Below, piece by piece: positions 29,769 through 40,279 of a stretch of 64,000 bases of DNA (within the stretch, counting starts at the first letter, position 1; each line of letters begins with the position of its first letter). Made by a program: the position numbers and the translations under genes. Under the pieces are notes generated by a model. The model saw nothing but the letters and a program-made list of their open reading frames with translations, was not told where the DNA came from and did not search any database. This DNA comes from Bacteroidales bacterium (GTDB lineage: Bacteria; Bacteroidota; Bacteroidia; Bacteroidales; UBA1715), in assembly GCA_016714605.1 (NCBI GenBank), contig JADKDL010000004.1, forward strand, positions 62,001 to 126,000. Direction: 5' to 3'.

Positions 29769-30086
29769 ATGATTCAAGGTATTCCAATTCAACATTTTCT
29801 AATTGTAAGTACATTGATGTTTTTTATTGGTGTATATGGTTTTTTAGTTAGAAAAAATCTTATTACAATATTAATGTCAATAGAATTAATATTAAATGCT
29901 GTTTGTATCAACTTTGTTGTATTTAACAAATATTTATTTCCTGAATCACTGCAAGGATATGTTTTTACAATATTCGTTATAGCAATTGCAGCTGCTGAAG
30001 CTGCTGTAGCAATTGCTATAATTATAAATTTATACCGCAGGTATAATTCTATAAATATTGAGAATATTAATACTATGAAATACTAA
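29769..30086 (+). CDS. nuoK: NADH-quinone oxidoreductase subunit K
   Basis: This 105-residue subunit has three membrane helices, with the proton-path Glu residues in MSIELILNAVCINF (helix 2) and AEAAVAIAIIINLYR (helix 3). Normal length and position between nuoJ and nuoL. Confidence 0.96.
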   Translation: MIQGIPIQHFLIVSTLMFFIGVYGFLVRKNLITILMSIELILNAVCINFVVFNKYLFPESLQGYVFTIFVIAIAAAEAAVAIAIIINLYRRYNSINIENINTMKY

Positions 30087-30108
30087 AAACAAAGAAAATA
30101 ATATAAAG

Positions 30109-32023
30109 ATGGATTATTTTTATACGCTTCTAATTTTAACAATTCCATTTGTTACCTTTTTGATAAACGGTTTGTTCGGACACAAACTCAGTCATGCTGT
30201 TTCAGGTTTGATTGGAACTATTGGTATTGGAGTTATTTTTATTCTTTCCTATTATACCGCTTATATGTATTTTTGGGGAGCACATGCTCATGAAGCCTAT
30301 GAAGCTGTTGTTCCAGTTAATTTTGAGTGGCTTAGATTTACTGATAATTTGCATATTGATTTGGGTATTCTATTAGATCCAATATCGGTAATGATGCTTG
30401 TAGTTATTTCCACAGTATCGTTTATGGTTCATATTTATAGTATAGGCTATATGCACGGTGAAAGAGGGTTTCAGCGCTTTTTTGCAAGTTTATCTCTATT
30501 TACCTTTTCAATGCTAGGACTTGTTGTTGCTACTAATTTATTTCAAATGTATATATTTTGGGAGTTGGTTGGCTTGTCTTCATATTTACTTATTGGTTAT
30601 TATTACGAAAAGCCTTCTGCTGTTGCTGCTTCAAAGAAAGCATTTATTACTACTAGATTTGCCGATTTTGGTTTTTTGATTGGTATTCTTTTATTATCTT
30701 ATTACACAAAAACATTCGATTTTATTTCATTAACCGATATTAATGGTCCTGCAATTACAATGCCTACAGGTGTTACATTTCTAGGTTTATCAGTTTTGTC
30801 ATGGTCTTTAATTTTGATTTTTATAGGAGGCGCTGGTAAATCTGCAATGTTTCCTTTACATATTTGGTTACCCGATGCGATGGAAGGTCCAACACCTGTT
30901 TCAGCTCTAATTCATGCTGCAACAATGGTGGTTGCAGGTGTTTATCTGGTTGCACGTATGTTTCCGGTATTTGCAATCTCTGCACCCGATGCACTCTCTG
31001 TAGTGATGTATGTAGGTGCTTTTTCTTCGTTGTTTGCTGCAATTATTGCTTGTACGCAGTTTGACATAAAAAGAGTATTGGCATTTTCTACAATGTCGCA
31101 AATAGGATATATGATGTTAGCTCTAGGGGTGTCTAAATATGGTGGGCATGATGGTTTGGGTTTTATGGCTTCAATGTTTCATTTATTCACACATGCAATG
31201 TTTAAAGCTCTGCTGTTTCTAGGCGCAGGTTCTATAATACATGCTGTACATACTAATGATATGAGAAATGGGTGGTTTAAGAAAATATATGCCTATTACC
31301 TTTATTACCTTTTTAGTTGCTTGGTTATCTATTTGCGGGGTTCCTGGATTTTCAGGGTTTTTTAGTAAAGATGAGATTTTGGTTGCTGCATATTATAATA
31401 ATAAACTCATATTTTTTGTTGCTGTTTTTGTAGCTGGATTAACAGCTTTCTATATGTCTAGATTGTTTTTTACAGTATTTTTCGGCAAGAAAACACACTA
31501 TCATCATGCACCACATGAGTCGCCGCTTGTAATGAGCATTCCTTTATTGTTTTTAGCATTAATGTCTGTAGTTTCAGGTTATATTCCTTTTCATAATATA
31601 ATTACTACTGATGGTTTACATATAGTTACTCATTTTCATTGGGGTATAGCAATACCAGTGACTCTTATTGCTTTTACCGGTATATTTATAGCATATCTTT
31701 TTTACTACAAAGAATCTACAGTTCCTGACAAGATAGTTAAATCATTAAAAGGATTTTATACTGCCGCATACAACAAGTTTTATATTGACGAAGTTTATAT
31801 GTTTGTTACCAAAAAGATATTGTTTAATTTAGTTTCAAAACCTATTGCTTGGTTCGATAGAAATGTTATTGATGCTTCGATGAATGGTATAGCTAAGGTT
31901 ACCATGTTTTCGTCTGAATCTATTAAAGAGCTTCAATCTGGTCAGATACAAAAATATGCATTTGTGTTTTTATTAGGAACTATTGGATTAAGTATATTAG
32001 TATTGTTTTTTTTCATAAGATAA
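30109..32023 (+). CDS. nuoL: NADH-quinone oxidoreductase subunit L, one frameshift
   Basis: NuoL is the distal antiporter-like proton pump. The restored product is ~638 residues. Typical segments are FWELVGLSSYLLIGYYYEKP, PLHIWLPDAMEGPTPVSAL, AFSTMSQIGYMMLALG and HLFTHAMFKALLFLGAGS, then MGGLRKYMPITFITFLVAW, GVPGFSGFFSKDEIL and the long lateral helix near the C-terminus. The first frame ends at 31365 and the second is open from before 31268. The shift sits in the A run of AGAAATGGG at ~31265, where R-K-M-G-G is expected. A broken nuoL in an otherwise intact operon points to a sequencing indel. Confidence 0.92.
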
Positions 32024-32040
32024 AATAATTTTTATTTATA

Positions 32041-33537
32041 ATGGATATATTAAGTTTATTTGTTGTTGTACCGGTGTTGACTATGATTGGAATAGTCTTC
32101 ACAAAGGATATTAGGGGTACTCGTATTGTTTCTGCAATAGGTATGGGAATTCAACTAATAATGTCTATTAATCTGTTATTTAAGTATATTGCAGAGAGAA
32201 AAATAAATAAAGCAGAAATGCTGTTTCAAAAATCTTATACTTGGTATGAAAGTTTTAATATCCATTATGATATTGGAGTAGATGGAATAGCCGTTGCCAT
32301 GATTGTATTGACTTCTATTGTAGTTTTTGCGGTAATATTTGCTTCTTGGGAAACAAAAGTTTTACCTCGTGAGTTTTTTATATCTTTAATTTTATTAGCA
32401 ACGGGCGTTTTCGGATTCTTTATTTCTCTTGATTTATTTACAATGTTTCTATTTTATGAAATAGCTGTAATACCAATGTATTTGTTAATTGGTATTTGGG
32501 GTAGTGGGCCAAAGGAATACTCTGCAATGAAATTAACGTTGATGTTAATGGGAGGATCCGCTTTATTGATACTTGGGTTACTTGGAATTTATTTTAATTC
32601 GGCACCTCTAGGCGGTGAATTATCTTTTAATATATTAGAACTTGCTAAAATTAATATACCTATTGAAGTACAACGTTTTTTCTTTCCATTTTTATTTGTT
32701 GGATTTGGTGTTTTAGGTGCACTTTTCCCTTTTCATACATGGTCGCCAGATGGTCATGCTTCTGCGCCTACCGCAGTATCAATGTTACATGCCGGAGTAC
32801 TTATGAAATTAGGTGGTTATGGCATTTTTAGGGTTGCAATGTTTCTTTTACCTGATGCTGCTCAGGAAATGGCGTGGATATTTTTAATACTTACAACTAT
32901 AAGTGTTGTCTATGGCGCTTTTGGAGCAATTTTGCAGAAAGATTTAAAATATATCAATGCTTATTCTTCTGTCTCGCACTGTGGGTTAGTGATTTTTGCC
33001 TTACTCATGATGAATAAAACAGCAATGGACGGTGCTATTTTGCAAATGATATCTCATGGAATAATGACAGCATTGTTTTTTGCATTGATTGGAATGATAT
33101 ACGGAAGAACTCACACAAGAAATATTTATGAAATGGGTGGATTAATGAAAGTAATTCCTTTTCTTTCAGTTATCTATGTGATTGGTGGTATGGCTTCTTT
33201 AGGTTTACCCGGACTAAGCGGATTTGTTGCTGAAATGACAATTTTTGTTGGTTCTTTTCAACATCCTGACTTATTTCATAGAATTTGTACAATTGTAGCA
33301 ATTTCTGCAATAGTTATTACTGCTGTTTATATTTTAAGAGTAGTTGGTATTTTGCTATTAGGTCCAATTAAAGACCATCACTATGAAGAGCTTAAAGATG
33401 CTAAGTGGTGGGAGAAAACTTCTTTAATTACATTAGTTCTTGCTATTTTGATAATAGGTATGACACCATTTTGGTTATCAGATATTATACAAGAAAGTTT
33501 AGAGCCTATTGTTGCTAATTTTAACGTTGTTAAATAA
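32041..33537 (+). CDS. nuoM: NADH-quinone oxidoreductase subunit M
   Basis: This 498-residue antiporter-like membrane subunit shows LFYEIAVIPMYLLIGIWG, FPFHTWSPDGHASAPTAVSM and GKLGGYG-type helices, with catalytic Lys and Glu positions conserved (YEIAVIP Glu, LMKLGGYGI Lys). Reading frame is intact over ~1.5 kb. Confidence 0.96.
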   Translation: MDILSLFVVVPVLTMIGIVFTKDIRGTRIVSAIGMGIQLIMSINLLFKYIAERKINKAEMLFQKSYTWYESFNIHYDIGVDGIAVAMIVLTSIVVFAVIFASWETKVLPREFFISLILLATGVFGFFISLDLFTMFLFYEIAVIPMYLLIGIWGSGPKEYSAMKLTLMLMGGSALLILGLLGIYFNSAPLGGELSFNILELAKINIPIEVQRFFFPFLFVGFGVLGALFPFHTWSPDGHASAPTAVSMLHAGVLMKLGGYGIFRVAMFLLPDAAQEMAWIFLILTTISVVYGAFGAILQKDLKYINAYSSVSHCGLVIFALLMMNKTAMDGAILQMISHGIMTALFFALIGMIYGRTHTRNIYEMGGLMKVIPFLSVIYVIGGMASLGLPGLSGFVAEMTIFVGSFQHPDLFHRICTIVAISAIVITAVYILRVVGILLLGPIKDHHYEELKDAKWWEKTSLITLVLAILIIGMTPFWLSDIIQESLEPIVANFNVVK

Positions 33538-33561
33538 AGTATTATTTTAATAATATAATAT

Positions 33562-34986
33562 ATGTCAATTCAAAGTTTTTTATTAATGCGTCATGAGTTA
33601 ATGTTAATTATTATAGCATTAATTGTATTAATCGCTGAAATTTTCACCCCAGATCACAAGAAAGGTATTATTACGCCTTTAGCTATAATTTTATTTTCTA
33701 TTAGTCTTATAGTTGGCTTTTTACCAGCAATTGAAGGTAACTTATTTGGTGGAATGTATAATACCAGTTCTTTGATAGTATTAATGAAAAACATACTAAA
33801 TATTGGTGTTTTTATTATTTTATTACAATCTAATAAATGGATAAATCTCTTAGATAATAGAATTAAAATTAGTGAATTCTATATTTTGCTTTTTATTACT
33901 CTAACAGGAATGTTTTATATGATTTCATCAGGAGATTTTTTGATGTTCTATATTGGTTTAGAAACTGCAACAATTCCAATTGCCGCTTTAGTGGCATTTG
34001 ATAGGTATAATAATAAATCTGCAGAAGGTGGTATCAAATTAATATTATCTTCAGCATTATCGTCAGGTATTTTATTGTTTGGAATTTCTTTGATTTTTGG
34101 AACTACAGGTTCAATTTATTTTAAAGATGTTGTTGGAATGGTGTCTGCAAATGACAGTATGATGATTTTAGGTTTTATATTTTTTATATCGGGAATATCT
34201 TTCAAAATTTCATTGGTTCCGTTTCATTTATGGGCAGCCGATGTATATGAAGGTGCTCCGGTAAGTATAACTTCATATTTGTCCGTTATTTCAAAAGGAG
34301 CAGCTGTTTTTATATTTATGATAGTTTTATACAGTGTGTTTAATTCAATATCTGATATTTGGAAAAATTTAATATATGTTATTGCTATCGCTACAATTAC
34401 AATTGGGAATTTGTTTGCATTACGTCAAGATAATTTTAAAAGATATCTAGCATTCTCTTCAATTGCACAAGCTGGGTTTATTTTGCTTGGTTTGATATCT
34501 GGTACAGAATTAGGTATGGCTTCTGTTGTATATTATGTTCTTGTTTATGTTTTTTCAAATTTAGCTGCGTTTGGTGTTGTTTCTATAATTTCATTCCAAA
34601 CCGGAAAGGAGAATATTAGTGATTATAACGGATTGTATAAAACAAATCCAAAATTAAGTTTGGCATTAACACTCTCTTTATTTTCTCTTGCAGGTATTCC
34701 ACCTGTAGCTGGTTTTTTTGGAAAATTCTTTTTGTTCACTGCAGCTGCTGAAAAGGGGTATTATATTTTAGTTTTAATTGCTTTACTGAATACAATTATT
34801 TCTTTATATTACTATTTAATGCCAATTAAAGCAATGTTTATTAATAAATCAGACAATCCAATACAAACCTTTAAAACTGATATTACTTCTAAAATAGCAC
34901 TTGCTATTTGTCTTGTAGGTATGGTTTTGGTTGGGTTTTCAAGTACATTTTTTGAAACTATTTTAAAATATTGTTTTGGTATATAA
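33562..34986 (+). CDS. nuoN: NADH-quinone oxidoreductase subunit N
   Basis: The 474-residue antiporter-like subunit is intact. Motifs include FYIGLETATIPIAALVAFDR (Glu in helix 5), VPFHLWAADVYEGAPVSI, AFSSIAQAGFILLGL and LFSLAGIPPVAGFFGKF. It closes the core nuo operon. Confidence 0.96.
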   Translation: MSIQSFLLMRHELMLIIIALIVLIAEIFTPDHKKGIITPLAIILFSISLIVGFLPAIEGNLFGGMYNTSSLIVLMKNILNIGVFIILLQSNKWINLLDNRIKISEFYILLFITLTGMFYMISSGDFLMFYIGLETATIPIAALVAFDRYNNKSAEGGIKLILSSALSSGILLFGISLIFGTTGSIYFKDVVGMVSANDSMMILGFIFFISGISFKISLVPFHLWAADVYEGAPVSITSYLSVISKGAAVFIFMIVLYSVFNSISDIWKNLIYVIAIATITIGNLFALRQDNFKRYLAFSSIAQAGFILLGLISGTELGMASVVYYVLVYVFSNLAAFGVVSIISFQTGKENISDYNGLYKTNPKLSLALTLSLFSLAGIPPVAGFFGKFFLFTAAAEKGYYILVLIALLNTIISLYYYLMPIKAMFINKSDNPIQTFKTDITSKIALAICLVGMVLVGFSSTFFETILKYCFGI

Positions 34987-34998
34987 CTATATAATATT

Positions 34999-35364
34999 AT
35001 GTCATTAAGAAACGGGAAAAAATTAGCTATTACCGAAATTGAAGGTATTAGAAATATAATTATAGAAGAAAATGTTACACTTGAGAGAGCTGATTTTTTA
35101 AAATCGCTTCTATTGTTTAATAAAGTGCCTGTTTCTGTAGTAAAATCACAAACTACTGAAGAAAATCCCACAGTTAGTTATTCTGTTCTTGTAAGTGATT
35201 TGAGCTTTAATCCTTTAATTGCAGTGTTTGAGAAAAGGCTTTACAATAAATATGGTAAAGTAGTAACTCCGGCTTTTTGGGAACAAATATACGATGCAGA
35301 TAATGATGTTCCATATTGGTCTGTGAATAGACCTGTAAAGGATATTTACAAGGCTGCTATTTAA
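34999..35364 (+). CDS. Small cytosolic protein of unknown function at the end of the nuo operon
   Basis: The 121-residue product begins 12 bases after nuoN on the same strand, so it is probably the twelfth gene of the operon. I recognise no family. It has no signal peptide or membrane segment. The N-terminal half is Glu/Lys rich (LAITEIEGIRNIIIEEN, TLERADFLKS) and the C-terminal half aromatic (VVTPAFWEQIYD, VPYWSVNRPVKDIY). No Cys is present, so it is not an iron-sulfur protein. It might help assemble or link the Nuo complex to a donor, but only position supports that. It ends 7 bases before the convergent rmlD. Confidence 0.8.
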   Translation: MSLRNGKKLAITEIEGIRNIIIEENVTLERADFLKSLLLFNKVPVSVVKSQTTEENPTVSYSVLVSDLSFNPLIAVFEKRLYNKYGKVVTPAFWEQIYDADNDVPYWSVNRPVKDIYKAAI

Positions 35365-35371
35365 TATTTTT

Positions 35372-36237
35372 TTATTGTATCTCCTTAAGACATTCTATCA
35401 AACTATCTTTCCAATAAGGAATAGTGATATTATAATTTGTTTTAATTTTTGATTTATTTAAAACACTGTAAAAAGGTCTCGCAGCAGCAACTTTGTATTC
35501 AATAGATTCTATTGGTAAGGTTGTACATGGAATATTTTTTATATTAAAAATTTCTTTTGCAAAATCGTACCAACTCGCAACTCCTTCATTAGAATAATGA
35601 TATATTCCTGTAATGAAATTTGATGCATCTTTCTCTGATGCATCTATAATTTTAATATTGCTGTTGCTAAATCTTTGGCGTAAGTGGGAGAGCCTATTTG
35701 ATCAAAAATTACTTTTACTTCTCCTTTTTCCTTACCTATTCGTAACATTGTTTTTACAAAATTATTACCCGCGCTGGAATATAGCCAGGATGTTCTTATT
35801 ATTATTGAATTAGGATTTTCATTTAAAATATTCTGTTCTCCTTCTAACTTTGTAGTTCCATATACATTTTGAGGGGCAGGAGTGTCTGTTTCTGTATATG
35901 GTTTATAATTCTGTCCGTCAAAAACATAATCTGTTGATACATGAATAAATTTAGCTTTATATGCTTTTGAAATAGCCGATAAATATCCTGGTGCAATAGC
36001 GTTGAGTTTTTCGCAATTTTCAATATCTGTTTCAGCTTTATCTACAGCGGTGTATGCAGCACAATTAACAACATAATTTATTGAATTCTTTTTGAAGAAA
36101 TTTTCTAAGTGTAAAATATTTGTTATATCTAACTCCTCATAATCAGTATATATGAAATTATATTTATATTCACCTGCAATTTTTTTCAACTCACTGCCTA
36201 ATTGTCCATTTGAGCCGGTTATCAATATATTTTTCAT
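35372..36237 (-). CDS. rmlD: dTDP-4-dehydrorhamnose reductase, one frameshift
   Basis: RmlD makes dTDP-L-rhamnose in the last step of the pathway. The N-terminal part has ILITGSNGQLGSELK, YVVNCAAYTAVDKAE, HVSTDYVFDGQ, YGTTKLEGEQ (YxxxK) and IIRTSWLYS. The first frame ends at 35644. A shift at ~35655 leads to GIYHYSNEGVASWYDFAKEI and ARPFYSVLNKSKI, the conserved C-terminal part, with stop at 35372. Restored length is ~288 residues. It follows rmlC by 31 bases. Confidence 0.92.
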
Positions 36238-36268
36238 TGTCTATGAAGATATTAATGTGATTTAAAAA

Positions 36269-36805
36269 TTATAATGAGTTAAATTGTGGTAGTAATTTAT
36301 CTTTATCAGAAATTATAGCTTTTTCATGCGGTATTTTCCAGTCGATATTTAATGTAGTATCATTAAAAAGTATACCTCCTTCACATTCTGGATGATAATA
36401 TTCGTCGCATTTATACATAACTACAGCTGTTTCACTTGTAACACTGAATCCATGTGCAAAACCAGCAGGAATAAGTAGTTGCCTTTTATTTTCCGACGAT
36501 AACTCTACACCAAACCATTTACCATAAGTTGAAGAATCTTTTCTTATATCTACAGCTACGTCAATTATAGAGCCTTCTAATACACGTACTAGCTTTGTTT
36601 GTGCGTGTGGCGACTTTTGAAAATGTAAACCTCTAATAACACCATAACTCGATTTAGATTGGTTGTCTTGTATAAAATTATATTTAACGCCTAGTTCTTC
36701 AAGTTTTAATTTATTATAACTTTCAAAAAAGTAACCTCTATTATCTTCAAAAATCTTTGGCTCAATTATATATAAATCTTTTATAGATGTTTCTATTAAT
36801 TTCAT
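36269..36805 (-). CDS. rmlC: dTDP-4-dehydrorhamnose 3,5-epimerase
   Basis: This 178-residue cupin-fold enzyme has the substrate motifs DNRGYFFESYNKL, VIRGLHFQKSPHAQTKLVRV with the catalytic His, DVAVDIRKDSSTYGKW and IPAGFAHGFSV, plus YKCDEYYHPECEGG. It lies between rmlA and rmlD on the same strand. Intact. Confidence 0.96.
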   Translation of the reverse strand: MKLIETSIKDLYIIEPKIFEDNRGYFFESYNKLKLEELGVKYNFIQDNQSKSSYGVIRGLHFQKSPHAQTKLVRVLEGSIIDVAVDIRKDSSTYGKWFGVELSSENKRQLLIPAGFAHGFSVTSETAVVMYKCDEYYHPECEGGILFNDTTLNIDWKIPHEKAIISDKDKLLPQFNSL

Positions 36806-36838
36806 CTTTTGGTTTTGAAAATTGTTTTACTTAATAGT

Positions 36839-37717
36839 TTAAAAAAGTATCTTCCCGTTTGCAATATCAATCAAATATTTTCCATAAGAATTTTTAGAAA
36901 GAGGTTTTGCCAGTTCCAATAAATTTTCTTTAGTAATATAGCCTTTTAAATAAGCAATCTCCTCTAAACAAGCAACTTTTAAACCTTGTCTATTTTCTAT
37001 TGTAGCTATAAAATTTGAAGCATCAAGTAAACTATCATGTGTACCAGTATCTAACCACGCAATACCCCTTCCTAATACGTTTACTTTTAATTGATTAGCC
37101 TCAAGGTATAATTTGTTGATATCGGTTATTTCTAATTCACCTCTAACTGAAGGTTTTAAAGATTTTGCTTTTTCTACAACTGAATTATCATAAAAATATA
37201 ATCCTGTTACAGCGTAGTTTGATTTTGGTGTTATCGGTTTTTCTTCAATACTTATTGCTTTTTTGTTTTTGTCAAATTCTACAACTCCATATCTCTCAGG
37301 GTCATTTACATAATAACCAAAAACAGTAGCTCCATTAGTAATATTTGATGCTGAAATTACTTTTTCTGCTAGGGAATGTCCAAAAAAGATATTGTCGCCT
37401 AATACCAGACTCACTGTATCTTTACCTATAAAATCTTCACCTATAATAAAAGCTTGAGCTAATCCATCAGGACTTGGTTGTTCTGCATAAGACAAAGTCA
37501 AACCAAGGTCTTTTCCACTGCCAAGTAGTTGCTTAAATAAGGGTAAGTCTTGGGGAGTAGATATAATTAATATTTCGCGAATACCTGCTAACATTAAAAC
37601 AGATAAAGGATAATATATCATTGGCTTATCATAAATTGGGATAAGTTGTTTTGATATTGTTCTCGTAATAGGGTACAATCTTGTACCTGATCCGCCTGCT
37701 AAAATAATTCCTTTCAT
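36839..37717 (-). CDS. rmlA: Glucose-1-phosphate thymidylyltransferase
   Basis: RmlA joins dTTP and glucose 1-phosphate. I place the start at 37717 (MKGIILAGGSGTRLYP) because the nucleotide-binding GGSGTRLYP must sit at the N-terminus; the codons before it belong to the upstream gene region. The ATG follows the stop of the upstream SDR by one base, so translation is coupled. Further motifs are SKQLIPIYDKPMIYYPLS, LVLGDNIFFG, EEKPITPKSNYAVTGLYF and GIAWLDTGTHDSLLDA. The product has 292 residues and is intact. Confidence 0.96.
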   Translation of the reverse strand: MKGIILAGGSGTRLYPITRTISKQLIPIYDKPMIYYPLSVLMLAGIREILIISTPQDLPLFKQLLGSGKDLGLTLSYAEQPSPDGLAQAFIIGEDFIGKDTVSLVLGDNIFFGHSLAEKVISASNITNGATVFGYYVNDPERYGVVEFDKNKKAISIEEKPITPKSNYAVTGLYFYDNSVVEKAKSLKPSVRGELEITDINKLYLEANQLKVNVLGRGIAWLDTGTHDSLLDASNFIATIENRQGLKVACLEEIAYLKGYITKENLLELAKPLSKNSYGKYLIDIANGKILF

Positions 37718-37718
37718 T

Positions 37719-38654
37719 CTATAGTGTTTTTGAAAAATATTCAATTGTTTTTATAAGACCAACTTCTAGTTTAATTTCAGGTTTCCAGTTGTTTAACTTT
37801 TCTTGAGCTAAAGAAATATCTGGTTTCCTTTGTGTTGGATCATCTTGGGGTAGTGGTTTGAAAATTATTTTGGAAGATGAATTTGTTAGTTTTAATACAA
37901 AGGTAGCTAATTCTAAAATTGAAAATTCATCAGGATTTCCTATATTCACTGGTCCTAGAAAACTATCATCTGTTTGCATCATCAAAAGCATAGCATTTAT
38001 TAGGTCATCTACATATTGGAAACTTCTTGTCTGATTGCCGGTTCCATAGATTGTAATATCCTTGCCTGAAAGTGCTTGAACAATAAAGTTTGAAACCACT
38101 CTTCCATCATTCGGGTGCATATTTGGTCCATAAGTATTGAATATGCGGATGATTTTAATCAGTACATCATTTTGTTGATGATAATTTACAAATAAAGTTT
38201 CAGCACATCGTTTACCTTCATCATAGCATGATCTTTCACCTATTGGATTTACATGACCCCAGTAATCTTCTGTTTGTGGGTGTACTTGAGGATCACCATA
38301 CACTTCACTTGTAGATGCCTGTAATATTTTTGCATTTACTCTTTTAGCCAATCCCAGCATGTTAATAGCACCCATTACTGATGTTTTAACTGTTTTGATT
38401 GGATTGTATTGATAATGAATAGGAGAGGCCGGACATGCTAGATTATAGATTTCATCTACTTCAGCAAAGTAAGGCGTAGTTACATCGTGTCTAACTATTT
38501 CAAAAAAGGGACTGTCAAGCAAATGTAATATGTTATTTTTTGAACCTGTGAAGTAATTGTCTAAACAAATTACATCATTTCCTTCTTTAATTAGTCTTTC
38601 ACATAGATGTGAACCAATGAAACCAGCTCCGCCGGTTACCAATATTCTTTTCAT
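37719..38654 (-). CDS. UDP-glucuronate decarboxylase (UDP-xylose synthase)
   Basis: This 311-residue extended SDR has TGGAGFIGSHLCERL at the N-terminus, YNLACPASPIHYQ, LQASTSEVYGDP, ERSCYDEGKRCAE with the catalytic Tyr and Lys, NTYGPNMHPNDGRVVSNF and RSFQYVDDLINAM. The ACPASP and SCYDEGKR signatures point to UXS rather than RmlB. It would use UDP-glucuronate from the ugd product encoded just upstream to make UDP-xylose. It is the second gene of the ugd-uxs-rmlA-rmlC-rmlD run, and no rmlB is present here. Confidence 0.92.
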   Translation of the reverse strand: MKRILVTGGAGFIGSHLCERLIKEGNDVICLDNYFTGSKNNILHLLDSPFFEIVRHDVTTPYFAEVDEIYNLACPASPIHYQYNPIKTVKTSVMGAINMLGLAKRVNAKILQASTSEVYGDPQVHPQTEDYWGHVNPIGERSCYDEGKRCAETLFVNYHQQNDVLIKIIRIFNTYGPNMHPNDGRVVSNFIVQALSGKDITIYGTGNQTRSFQYVDDLINAMLLMMQTDDSFLGPVNIGNPDEFSILELATFVLKLTNSSSKIIFKPLPQDDPTQRKPDISLAQEKLNNWKPEIKLEVGLIKTIEYFSKTL

Positions 38655-38682
38655 AAATTTTCTTATATAGCTAACTGCCTTT

Positions 38683-40006
38683 TTAATTATTTATTGATTG
38701 TCTACCTATTGAAAAGTATGTAAATCCATTCTCTTCCATGTCTGTATGATCGTAGATATTTCTTCCATCAAATATTATTTTGCCTTTCAGTAATTTAGAA
38801 ACCATCTTAAGATTTGGAACTCTGAATTCATTCCATTCTGTTGCAACGATAAGAGCATCGGCATCAATTACTGCTTCATATTGTTCATTAGCATAAGAAA
38901 TTTTATCTCCTATTATTCTTTGAGTTTCATGTATTGCAACAGGATCATAAGCAACTATTGTTGCTCCATGCTTTAATAAATTTTCAATAATAACTAATGA
39001 TGGGGCTTCTCTCATATCATCAGTATTGGGTTTGAAAGACAATCCCCAAAGTGCAAATTTCTTTCCCGATAAATTACCTTTGAAATATGCATTTATTTTA
39101 TCAAATAAAATTGATTTCTGCTTGTCGTTTACCAATTCAACTGCTTTTAGTAAATCTAGTGAATATCCATTTAAATCGGCAGTTTTAATAAGTGCTTTTA
39201 CATCTTTTGGAAAACAAGAGCCTCCATAACCGATTCCTGCATACAGAAATTTACTTCCAATTCTAGAGTCACTTCCAATTCCTTTTCTTACCAAATTTAT
39301 ATCAGCACCTACTATGTCGCATAAATTTGCAATATCATTCATGAAACTTATTCTTGTAGCTAACATAGAGTTTGCAGCATATTTAGTCATTTCCGCTGAT
39401 GGGATGTTCATAAATATGATAGGATGATTGTTTAGTAAAAATGCTTTGTATAGTTTTTTTAGTGTATCTTCTGCTCTTTGAGATTCAACTCCGATAACAA
39501 TTCTATCTGGTTTTAAAAAATCATCTACGGCAGCACCTTCTTTGAGAAATTCCGGATTTGATGCCACATCAAATTCAAGTGTCGAATTTCTTTTTGTTAA
39601 TTCTTCTTGTATAGCTGCTTTAACTTTTTTTGCGGTGCCTATTGGTACGGTACTTTTTGTAACTACAACAATATAATCGGTCATGTATCTACCAATTTCT
39701 CTAGCTACTCCGATAACATACTTTAAATCGGCACTTCCATCTTCATCTGGTGGTGTTCCTACAGCAATAAATACAGATTCGCAGCCTTGTATAGATTCTT
39801 GCAAATTTGTTGAGAAATGCAATCTGTTTTTTTCTGTGTTCTTTTTTACAAGAGGTTCTAATCCAGGTTCATAAATTGGAATAATACCATTTTTAAGGTT
39901 TTCTATTTTTTGAATCTCTGTCTATACATGTAGTTTCAATTCCAGTTTCTGCGAAGCATTTTCCAGAAACTAATCCTACATATCCGGTTCCAATTGAAAC
40001 ATTCAT
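38683..40006 (-). CDS. ugd: UDP-glucose 6-dehydrogenase, one frameshift
   Basis: The enzyme oxidises UDP-glucose to UDP-glucuronate with two NAD. The N-terminus read from the ATG at 40006 is MNVSIGTGYVGLVSGKCFAE, the Rossmann motif. A shift in an A run at ~39905 moves the frame to IENLKNGIIPIYEPGLEPL and then HFSTNLQESIQGCESVF. The rest is intact: VVVTKSTVPIGTAKK, NPEFLKEGAAVDDFLKPDR, GIGYGGSCFPKDVKAL with the catalytic Cys, LWGLSFKPNTDDMREAPS. Restored length is ~441 residues. It heads the nucleotide-sugar run. Confidence 0.93.
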
Positions 40007-40156
40007 TCAGAATAATCATTATTTAGTGAGTTAGCTGATATATAATAGATGTTTCATTAGCTTTATTATATTTTTTATCAAACAAAATATCTGATTTTAA
40101 ATATTATTACCTTTGGGTGTGTAAATATGTTTTTATGAAAGCAAATCTTTTTGATT

Positions 40157-40210
40157 ATTAGTTTTAATCATTAAAATATTATATCTATAATATTAATGAC
40201 TAAAACTAAT
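40157..40210. repeat. Imperfect inverted repeat, ~20-base arms
   Basis: ATTAGTTTTAATCATTAA (40157 on) pairs with TTAATGACTAAAACTAAT (to 40210), with one G/A mismatch and one extra A, over a ~10-base loop. It lies near the middle of the gap, roughly 150 bases upstream of the ugd start. It may be a transcription terminator for the upstream gene or an operator. Confidence 0.5.
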
Positions 40211-40279
40211 TCTTTTGCACTGTATTAATCTCTATTGTATATAAATATCATTTCAAAATAATTATTTATATAGTTTAAT

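Noticed and set aside
30109..32023. Programmed frameshift in nuoL
   Set aside because: No slippery heptamer with a downstream structure was seen, nuoL is not known to use one, and many neighbours carry similar breaks.
34999..35364. NuoE-like or ferredoxin gene after nuoN
   Set aside because: The product has no Cys residues and no ferredoxin or thioredoxin fold motif.
38683..38880. Second, separate gene for the N-terminal part of the nucleotide-sugar dehydrogenase
   Set aside because: The N-terminal Rossmann segment lies at 39905-40006 and joins the main frame by one shift, so it is a single ugd.
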